Below are positions 55,601 through 64,000 of a stretch of DNA of 64,000 nt, piece after piece (position 1 is the stretch's first letter; every line of letters starts with the position of its first letter). Made by a program: the position numbers and the translations under genes. The notes under the pieces were generated by a model. That model worked only from the letters and a program-made list of their open reading frames with translations, was not told the DNA's origin and made no database searches. The stretch comes from Fagopyrum homotropicum (lineage: Eukaryota > Streptophyta > Magnoliopsida > Caryophyllales > Polygonaceae), in assembly GCA_033239125.1 (NCBI GenBank), contig BSWB01000007.1:103715582-103779581 (forward strand), in the 5' to 3' direction.

Positions 55601-56820
55601 CTTTCAAGAGCACCTTCTCAAATATTATAGCCCTAGATAGCATCCACTCACGTTCCTCTTGGTTGGTATCTTAAGTCTCTCGATCAAAACTCTTCGTTTC
55701 GTCTTTCATCTTCTTGGGGTCATCATTTATACACACTTCCTCCTACTTGGCGTTTCATAGTCTTATCATCATAATGGAAATTGGTCAACTCCACGTGAAT
55801 CCCCACCATGCCCTTCTTCTCATAACTCTAGTAATGTTGTAACTTTACTTTTTGGTATCTCGTAAGCTTAACTTACGGTATCTTAATCTTTCGCCAATGG
55901 TTCGTTCATTCTTGCTCATCTTGTCTCCGATACTTAGGAGCTTCTAAGGAAAGCTTCACAGCTTAATTGAATACCACCTTTAACCTTGCTAGAATGTATC
56001 TCTCTCTTCCTGATTCGCATCTTCAGTTGTCCACGCGTCTTCTGGAAGAACTTAAGTTCGTTATCTCTATTGGTCTCGTTGTCGTTCAAGCAGGCTTCTT
56101 TGGAACCACATCCACACCTTAATGATACTCCCTTTACCTATATGATCTTCATCTCGATTTCTCTTAACTTGTCTTGAGTTCTCTTTTACTTGGTTGTCGT
56201 TTGTTTACGTCATCTCTAATCCTCATCTTCGACATCCTCTTCAAAGGAGTACAGAAACTCCAAGGTATTCGCCCGAACGTAGATCTCAACTCGATACTTG
56301 AGCATTTTCGTCCTCGTATGTACACTTTCCTAAGTCAAACAACGTCTTCCAAGGATGATGATATCATACGGTCATCTTAGCTAAAAGGTCCCTTAACTTC
56401 ACATGCTACTATATATAATAAGAATACTTACACATAACTATATAAGTCCTAAGTCCATATCACTAGCAACATAACACATCCAGCATTCCATCAACAATAT
56501 AAGGTCCTAAAACATATAACCGTCCACATATATAACTATACACATATATCCAGTTCATCATACAACATACAATCACAAAGATACACATCAATTCTATCAT
56601 GCATAACTACAAACCTCATATCCATATCTATATATACATACATATACATATGAAAATCTAATAAGCTAAGTTGCCGAGATCTACGGAAGGAGTGGTAGTC
56701 CATACATTCTACCCCGACTCATGCATGTGATTTTGAAAACAAAAACTCAAAATATGTGGGGTTCTGTTTATTCCTTATCCGGTCATTAGAAGATTGCGAG
56801 TGCCATTGTTGTCAACCTAG
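52692..56820 (-). pseudogene. Decayed internal region of Tekay-C
   Basis: On the minus strand, near 53624-53570, a relic of the RT/RNase H boundary reads FLGCAGHYRICEEILQ, the same site as in Tekay-A. The region near 56640-56740 matches the post-primer leader of Tekay-A. The remaining ~4 kb has no ORF above about 104 codons and domains cannot be placed with confidence. Plus-strand ORFs here (for example 54848-55162) are chance frames. Confidence 0.75.
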
Positions 56821-56833
56821 GGCTCTGATACCA
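56821..56833 (-). other. Tekay-C primer binding site, initiator tRNA-Met
   Basis: TGGTATCAGAGCC on the minus strand, 4 nt after the LTR end. It is the standard primer site of many plant Gypsy and Copia elements. Confidence 0.92.
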
Positions 56834-56837
56834 CTTT

Positions 56838-57902
56838 TGTAACACCCCGAATCCGCAGGACATCGGACGTTATGGGCGAGACCTCATAATGGGTCCCGAC
56901 CCTTAGCTTGACAACAATTTCACCGAACATTTCCAACATGGCACAAATAAAGCCAAAAACGTAAATCATTTTTAATGCAAATGATGAGAAACCCGAAAGG
57001 AAGCAACAACAAACTTCAGCCGAGGTACAACTCAAACTAAACGCCAAACAAGCGGCACACAAAACGTAATAACCGAAAGACAAAAACACAAGACAACTCC
57101 AACTCACAACCCTTCCTAAAATGTACGGATCCCGGCTTCCCACCCTTCCGGATCTCTCGGAGCATGCCTAATCTGTAAGGTAACTACAACATTCGGTATA
57201 AAACCGTTAGCTCATATTCGAAGCATTAGAATTAATGGGAAAGGCACAAACACAAGCAAAACATCATAAACACACAACATACTCAAAAGCACACCAATCC
57301 GGTTTATTATCTTTATTATGATTAAGTCATATCCCATTCTAATTCAACTTAGATTTGTGACACGAGACCACCGTGGTCCCGCCTCGGTCCCTATTTCCGG
57401 CATGGAACGGTACGGATGCCTCCGACCGTCTAACCAGCACGGCTAGTCGCCGAGAACCTCCTAGACTCTCGCAAGAGCTAGGCAGATGATGTCACCACCC
57501 GTTGATGGTGGCTCCGAAGTGGCGTCGACGGTGCAGAGAGACTCGAGTAGTACTTCCGGTTATAGGGTTAGACGAAGAGAGAGATCGTTGCTGGATGCGA
57601 GGTGACGAAGGGTGATTTCTCATTCTTCTTTGTTGCAAAAGGAAAGGAAGATAGAACCAAGGTGAGGTTGAAGAGAGGAAGAACATGGGCGAGGTTGAGG
57701 AGTGAAGACTGAGACGAGGCTCACTGTGAGGGAGAGCGTAAGGCTGAGCAAGGAGGTCGAAAGGTCGAGTTGCAGGCTAGGATAGCGAGGGGCCAGAAGC
57801 TGGGTAACGAGGAGTCGGCTCTTCAATAGCCAGGAGAGAGAAATCAAAAAAAAAGAAAAAGGAAAAGGAAAGAAGAGAGGACACGAAATTATATTCGATC
57901 CA
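56838..57902 (-). repeat. Tekay-C 5' LTR with large internal deletion
   Basis: The LTR end TGTAACACCCCG (plus strand) is at 56838. Text runs as in 62748-63430 up to gtcaccacccgttg near 57503. It then jumps to sequence equivalent to 50671-51080, losing the middle of the LTR. It stops near 57902. Confidence 0.82.
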
Positions 57903-58008
57903 GTGAACTTGTTGTCAGTGAACTTGTTGTCAGGCTAGGGTCAGGATCCATTGTGAGATCCTAGCCCCCAATGTTGCACTCCGAGTCCCGCGGATTTGGG
58001 GTGTTACA
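57898..58008 (+). repeat. 3' terminal fragment of a Tekay-like LTR (subfamily 2)
   Basis: It matches 27192-27291 and ends GGGGTGTTACA. It begins with a 16-bp tandem duplication (agtgaacttgttgtca twice). The overlap gatcc with the neighbouring LTR suggests a microhomology join. Confidence 0.85.
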
Positions 58009-58937
58009 TGGATGAATTTCAAGATAAACTTTAGAACCTCCATATGCTACTAAACATGCACTTGATTCTCCATTAAATCGTAAACACAACATATGACATA
58101 CTTAGTCTAGCATGATTTGGAGTTCTCACCCCAAACCCTAGCAAGATGACTACTCAATCATAATCGAAAATCTCAAAACACAAAAGGTAGAAATGGATAG
58201 CATGGTGACATACTAGACTTGAAATAAGAAACTTAGGAAAAAGAATGAAAGCAAACAGACTTACCAATTAAAAAATTTACGATAGAAACAAGTTGGAAAC
58301 AAGATCTAGAGAAGAGAAATATGATAAAATTCGAGAACTACTTCAATCTTCAAGGCCAATCGGCCAAAACATTACAAATGAGAGAGAGAGAGAGAGAGAG
58401 TTTTGTAACTAGAGAAGTGAATTGGTTTGACAATGATGTCTAAAACAATGATCCAAGGTCACTATTTATAGGCTCTAAATCGTGGTCCCCCTTATAGAAT
58501 CATCCAAAAGTAAATCACACAACTAGTATGAATTTAGTTACAAAAGTGGTCCACATCGGGTGAAACTTTGCCTTAGGTCGGGTGAGTGATTCACTTAGGG
58601 TCAAGTGTTTCCACCTCCATAGAGAAATACACGTAGCTCAGGTTTTATGGCTTCTTCAGTTGGGTTTTCTTGTCTTCTTCAATCGAGCTCGAGGTACACC
58701 TCTACTATGTTGACACTTTGTCTTCTTTGTCTGGGTGGCTTTATCTTCTTCGGTCGTGTTTTGTCTATTCTTCACTTGGGTTTTTGGATAAACCCGACCT
58801 TAGTTGACAATAGCACTTTGGTTTGATCGTGTGAAAGTTTTATCGAGAAGTACAACAACCTCGTGTCATGTTGTGCTTGGCGTACTTCCATGTATGTATA
58901 CTAGTAGTTGAGAGGTAGTCTCAAGTTTCATATTCAT
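58009..58937. other. Non-coding DNA, partly Athila-D internal
   Basis: No gene is seen. A (GA)n run lies at 58380-58401. Ctatttatagg at 58472 is TATA-like. I could not assign this stretch to a known element. Confidence 0.4.
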
Positions 58938-59480
58938 TCATCCTTGTGAATCCATAGGAATTTGTAGTGTCCACCAATTCATTGTATTGCCATTTAGTCC
59001 ACTATAAAAATACTCGAGAAGCACTCCCTTCTCAAATCCATTGTGAGGGCATGAATGCAATTTTTTATTGAATCTTTCCCATGTAGAATGAATGTTCTCT
59101 CCATCTTTTATGTCAAAGTGGGAGATCTTCTCCCTATACTCAACAGTCTTGTGGGGAGGAAAATACTTGCTCAAAAAAGTTGTTGTTAATACTTCCCAAG
59201 TAGCAAAAGTACCTAGGGGATGCTTTTATAGCCATTTTGCAGCCTTTCTTGTCAAATAAAAAAATAAACGCCACATTGTCAAAGCATCAAGAGCAATGTT
59301 CTGATAATTCAAAGTGTTCATAATATTCTCAAAGTTCCACAAATCCTGATGTGGGTTCTCGTTTAGCAACCTTGATAATTGATCATTTTGGATCAACGTG
59401 ATGGTGTATGTCCTAAGGTTGAAGTCTCAACCTCCAAGTGCAGGGAGCTCAAAAGCATGGTTGAAAACTCTTTGTCTATG
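58938..59480 (-). pseudogene. Athila-D gag fragment
   Basis: Minus-strand reading: an ENPHQDLWNFENIMNTL-type block (59360-59300), then FLSKYFPPHKTVEYREKISHF near 59174, then SWERF-like STWERFNKKLHSCPHNGFEKG and YFYSGLNG. The order matches the Athila capsid domain in Athila-A ([17 protein letters not shown]... [18 protein letters not shown]). An in-frame stop lies near 59228. Everything downstream of capsid (protease, RT and so on) is missing, so only about 180 residues can be followed. It is strongly diverged from Athila-A and B/C, a separate lineage. Confidence 0.82.
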
Positions 59481-59744
59481 ATGCATCCTACCTCCAGCAT
59501 TTGAGGGTGACGAGCCGTTTTAGTAGCAAGTGCGGCATTGAGCCTAGCAATTTCAGCTTGCGGATAAACAACAAGGAGTTAGTTATTTCCACCTTCCATT
59601 TTTTACTTATAGCAACTTTCTTGGAGGATTTTTGCTTGAATCACAAACTATTCACATTCACCAATCTAGCCTAAAAATCAAAAAAAAATAGAAATAACAC
59701 CTTAAAATAACCAAAAATCAATATCAACTAAATTCTATCAACAA

Positions 59745-59762
59745 TCCCCGACAATAGCGCCA
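59745..59762 (-). other. Athila-D degenerate tRNA-Asp primer site
   Basis: The plus strand reads tccccgacaatagcgcca, three transitions away from the intact site. It lies 6 nt (aaaact) from the LTR end at 59769, as in the other Athila copies. Confidence 0.85.
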
Positions 59763-59768
59763 AAAACT

Positions 59769-60458
59769 TGAATAGTGTGGAAGTGCTACCAAGAAGTACA
59801 ATAACCTCCCCCGCAAGGATACGAGATCGGATGTAGTATAATCGGGTATCGAATCTCATCGACCACGTCTGATTTGGATGATATTGATGGTTAACTATTT
59901 TAAGTGAAAAAAGAAGACAATAGGGCATCAATTGTAACAAGAAAAAAGGCAATAATGATTGTAGGTAAAGTTTGATGGAGACAATTTTAGGAAACATGAA
60001 TCCCCACTATAATGAATTAAGATAATGATGCATATATATAACTCATCAACATTTATATATGATAATTGCATGTAACCATCTAAAATAACCTTTGGCATAG
60101 ACAAACAACGATCGTGCTTTCCAACTCGCGTAGCTCTCAATCTAGCGGTTCAGCAAGTATATGAAAACCCATTAAACACTTAGAAATCTAGAAAAGACCA
60201 AGAACAACCTTCTTTTGTGGCTCTTTGGTTAGAAAAAGGTACAAAGACCGGAACTTTCTACGATAGTTAGAAATCCTCGAACTTTGATAAACTAGTACTC
60301 TCAAAACCAAGTTTTTTTTCAATAAATCCAATAAAATGTCCTTCGCTTGTGTCTCTTCAGTTGTTTTATCTAAACTAGTTATAAACACCACTTCTTTCGA
60401 AGATAAATAAAAGGTAGGAATTAAAGTGCTTAGAAAAGAAGCAATATCACAATCTCAA

Positions 60459-60531
<73 letters not shown>

Positions 60532-62125
60532 TAGATCAAATGAGAACAGGCTTATCATGTAATCATGAGAATAGACCTTATTGTTTAATATATTATTCGT
60601 AGTTATTATTAGTTTTGTTATGAAGGTGTCATATCGTTTAATGTATTATTCGTAGTTATTGTTGGTTGAATGGATTATTCGTAGTTATTGTTTGTTGAAT
60701 TGATTATTTGTAGTTATTATTATTCGTAGTTATTATTAATTATGATATCTACCCTAAATCTCGACCCTTAATACTCACCATCCGACGGTCTAAGATTGTT
60801 CTCATGATTACACGATAAGCTTGTTCTCATGGGAACTACACCCTGTGTGTGTGTGTGTGTGTGTGTGTGCAAACAATAAACTAAACCATTCTAGGGATCA
60901 TCCAATCCTTAAATTATGAGGGAATTTAGCTAGACATGATCATATATAAATAAAAACAATATATGGAATCAAGAAAGACAGAAACTCACAATTATTTGGT
61001 TCCAGAAAGGCTAAGCTTTAAATCAAAACAAACAACTAATTGACGGCTAGGGTAAGGAGAAATCTGAGTGATGCCTAATTCGGGATGAATCAGTGTATAT
61101 AACCCTACAAATGACAAAAGAATATATAGAGACAACTTTTGGAGTCTAGGGTTACACAAAATACAAACTTTCAAAGTTATAATCGAAGATATTTAATTTC
61201 CTTATCGGCAACAAGTGATGCATCCTCCTTAAGGGCACCATACGACCGTAATATGGTTGTAAGGTGGGCGTAAGCATGGCCGTAAGGAATGTTGTTCCGA
61301 CAACTTCTTCGACAATTCAGTAAAACAGACTTTTCTGTTGATTTGGTTGGATATACATGGCCCATGAATACTAATTTTGAAACTCTTTCGAAGGTCTACA
61401 ACTTTTCATTTGGCATGATTGGCCAAATTCAAAGGGAAGATGGTTGAAATTTGAGAATGTTTGAAAGGTCGTCATAAAATGACATCCTTCTTTAATGGTT
61501 TCCACTTGACTTCTTGAATATTTAGTCGATCTTGATATTTACATGTATTCTTCAACTCCATGAAAAATTGAAACCTCGTGCTATCATATTTTCATACCAT
61601 TATTAAGCTCCATAAATGGTCTTGAATGCCTGAAACACGAAACAAACCAAAGTAGATACCGAAATACAAAAAGTGAATCCTTTCCATATAAATAGAGATG
61701 TATGATAGAGTGAAATATGTATGAAATGCATGAATCTAAGGTCTAAAAGTGTTACATTTGACACTCATCACGTGTCTTCTTTGTTGGGGTTTCCATGTCT
61801 TCTTCACTTGGTTTTTTAGTTCAGATGAGGTTCCTACTTGAGGTTCCTTTGCTCCTTTAGCCACTTGCATATGTTGCTATCTTGATTCCTTTCCTCCTTT
61901 GCTTGATGATGAAAGTGATGCCTTAATGAGTGTTCTTTGGATTGCTTGGTTTGATCATTTGTGCTCTATTTTAGACCTAAATCACCTATAAGCACAAAAC
62001 ACAAGGGGAGTAGACATTCTTTGATAATTTAAGCATATGAAAAATGTAGATGTCTAATCCCATGCAAAACTAAGAAAAAACACATAAAAAGACATATGTA
62101 ACGATAACATAAAAGCATGCTATCA
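59769..62125 (-). repeat. Athila-D LTR
   Basis: On the minus strand it starts TGATAGCATGC (62125) after a polypurine-like stretch and ends ...CACTATTCA (59769) before the primer site. It contains a MITE-like insertion at 60463-60870. The word ccgtaat/ccgtaag recurs at 61240-61290. Confidence 0.75.
60463..60870. mobile_element. Micron-like MITE bounded by microsatellites
   Basis: (TA)n then (GA)n at 60463-60531, a core with 33-bp terminal inverted repeats (60540-60572 and 60798-60830; 30 of 33 positions match) and (TG)n at 60844-60870. The core holds several diverged copies of attattcgtagttatt (60590-60745). The association with microsatellites recalls Micron elements. There is no coding capacity. 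Confidence 0.75.
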
Positions 62126-62340
62126 AAATACTACATACTTAGTTCTTACTTGTCCCCAAGTAAGAACAAAATACAAAGTCAAAAGAAATAAAATAAGCAA
62201 AGAAAGGTAAAGAAAAATATTTTTGGAGTATGCTATAAATGATAGATCACTTTTCAGAATATAAGAGTCATGGCAAGGCATTATGGGGTGTTGTTCAGGT
62301 AAGGCTAGAAATTGTGGTAAGATTGTGCGGCCGTCTAAGA
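62126..62340 (-). other. 3' internal end of an Athila-D-type element
   Basis: On the minus strand acttggggacaagtaagaac leads into the LTR start TGATAGC, the same layout as cttggggacaagcaagggac before the Athila-B 3' LTR. No coding sequence is visible. Confidence 0.6.
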
Positions 62341-62747
62341 GGTTGACACGTGTCCAAAAAAAATTAAAGAAAATATATTCTGGATACTTTTACCTATAAT
62401 GAACTACCATCTTATAAGTTCTGCATTATTCTCTTATAAACTTTGAACTATTCTCATATAATTTATGAACTATTACTTTATATTATTCAAGAATTACTTT
62501 TTTTTAACTATTAACTATTCACATATAATTTATAAATTATTCCCTTAGAATATGAATTATAACGATATACTATTAATGAACTACTCTTTTATATACTACA
62601 TTGAGTATTCTCATGTAATTCATGAAGTAGTACTTCACGATAATCTATTCATGAACAAATATTATATCTCCAATGAACTACTCTTATAAAGTTTATAAAC
62701 TACTACTTTCAATACTTCATTTTTAATATATTATATTAAATTATCTA
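62341..62747. repeat. AT-rich degenerate repeat stretch
   Basis: Variants of gaactattctcatataattt recur about ten times in 62398-62710 with irregular spacing. No gene is visible. Confidence 0.55.
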
Positions 62748-64000
62748 TGTAACACCTCGAATCCACGGGATATTGGAATGCTGCGGGCAAGACCACACAA
62801 TGGGTCCCGACCCTTAGCCTAACAACAATCTCACCGGGCTTTTCCAACATGGCACAAATAAAGGCGAAAACTCGAAAACGTTTATAATGTATGCAAGACG
62901 AAAAAGTAAAGAGTACAACGTGGAAACTCAGCCGAGTCCTCAAAACGACACAAAACTCAACAATACATCAATCCGAACGCGTACAACAAACCATAATCCA
63001 ACATAAGCATAACTGCAATAATAATCCCAAAAACGCCTCCGTCCTATAATGTACGGCGACCCTCGGTTGTCCACTCCTCCACCTCACTCGGCGGCGTCCC
63101 TAACCTGCGGGACATCTACACAAGCGGTTTAAAACCGTTAGCTACATTCGAAGCATTAAAGACATGGTGATGGCACATACACACTTATACATCATACATC
63201 ACATAATCATGCTCCACAAACAAGTTCGGTTATTATCTTTATATATTAGATCGTATCCCGTTCTAGTTCAACTTAGTTTTGTGACACGAGACCACCGTGA
63301 CCCCGCCTCGGTCCCTACTTACCGGCATGGAACGATACGGATGCCTCCGCCGTCTAACCAGCACGGGCTAGTCGCCGAGAATCTCCTAGACTCTCGCAAG
63401 AGCTAGGCAGATGATGTCACCGCCCGTTATCATACACTTGGGCCAAAATATATGCATAAATGTCGGTGGTCCTATTACCGGTTTATATGTTATAACGTAA
63501 GCGATAAAACACACACCACCAAACACACAATGAATCTAATACATCGAATACGGCTAAGTAAGTCCGGAGACTTACCTCGTCTCTCAACTCACAACACTCT
63601 AGCTTCCTTAGTGAGGAAGTATACAACCTGCTCGAACACGAATACACTCATCAACACAAGTCCAAACTCATGAAGTCATAGACTTCATTCTAGTTATCTA
63701 AGCAAGATCACTCCACTCTCAAACTAGGAAAGCATTCTAGGGTCCAAGGTACTCAAGAAACTCTCAACAAGCAAGGGAAACTCACAACAGCCTACACAAC
63801 CTAAGGACAAGATCAACAACAACAACCTAGGATAACCAACTAGCTTAGGAAGGTCAACATGCTCAACACTCAAGATCACCATTCACACCAAGCCATAAGG
63901 ACTCCAAGGATAGCAACCACTATATGGCATTCCCATAAGCCCTAGGTCCATCCTAAGCATGCTTCTAACTAGATACATCAAAGGTCTAAGGAAGGAACGA
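62748..64000 (-). repeat. Tekay-like LTR, partial (runs off the window)
   Basis: The plus strand begins TGTAACACCTCG at 62748 (LTR end, inverted). It follows 56838-57497 closely and continues past the point where Tekay-C is deleted. Small ORFs at 63164-63673 lie in this LTR and are not genes. Confidence 0.9.

Larger units (their letters stand above)
49893..57902 (-). mobile_element. Tekay-C: decayed Tekay-like retrotransposon
   Basis: On the minus strand: 5' LTR (57902-56838, internally deleted), initiator tRNA-Met primer site (56833-56821), decayed internal region (56820-52692), polypurine tract and 3' LTR (52691-49893, truncated at the CTA array and carrying a nested insertion). No intact ORF remains. 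Confidence 0.85.

Noticed and set aside
55000..56380. Several plus-strand ORFs around 60-104 codons
   Set aside because: They are antisense to the decayed Tekay-C internal region and have no recognisable similarity.

Overview
This is repeat-dense plant nuclear DNA. I see no intact host gene, no tRNA or rRNA gene and nothing prokaryotic. The evidence for a flowering plant, probably a eudicot, is: Ty3/Gypsy LTR retrotransposons of the Athila type (primer site matching tRNA-Asp, long 3' non-coding region) and the Tekay-like chromovirus type (primer site matching initiator tRNA-Met, LTR ends TGTAAC...GTTACA); a FAR1-type MULE transposase remnant; a transposon-borne Ulp1-like protease gene; and many microsatellites. 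I cannot name the species.

Layout. (1) Positions 1-2502 and 20563-26640 are one older locus resembling a Ulp1-carrying MULE. It holds a FAR1/MULE transposase remnant on the plus strand (422-1175), an ATHILA ORF1-like pseudogene on the minus strand (1420-2502 plus 20563-20712) and a multi-exon Ulp1-like pseudogene on the minus strand (21854-26000). (2) A Tekay-like element, Tekay-A (2503-20562, target duplication gtatc), inserted inside the ORF1-like gene and split it. (3) A very young Athila element, Athila-A (2848-13878, minus strand, target duplication gtgtg), inserted into the 5' LTR of Tekay-A. It carries an unbroken 1950-residue Gag-Pol reading frame. (4) 26834-33182 is a patchwork of Tekay-like LTR and integrase fragments plus an Athila-like LTR remnant. 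(5) Athila-B (33183-43783, plus) and Athila-C (43784-49465, minus) are two decayed copies of one Athila subfamily that share the same integrase deletion; they meet head-on. (6) A 427-bp CTA-rich array (49466-49892) joins Athila-C to Tekay-C (49893-57902, minus), whose left LTR holds an unclassified insertion with a perfect 81-nt palindrome and an alternating tandem array. (7) 57898-64000 holds a Tekay LTR end, a decayed Athila-D (LTR flanked on both sides by internal sequence), a microsatellite-bounded MITE and a last Tekay LTR running off the window.

The most unusual signal is that each LTR family carries its own short palindromic or GC-rich word, repeated in LTRs, in the 3' region and even inside coding linkers: TTCCACGGCCGTGGAA in Athila-A and CACCTCGACCGAGGTG in Athila-B/C. 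They lie in comparable parts of the elements but differ in sequence, as expected of binding sites that coevolve with a family-specific factor. Other strong observations are an asymmetric LTR pair in Athila-A that removes the TATA box from its 5' LTR, an integrase-less subfamily that was apparently still mobile, a roughly 200-nt conserved non-coding block before the 3' LTR, and a conserved small ORF downstream of pol.
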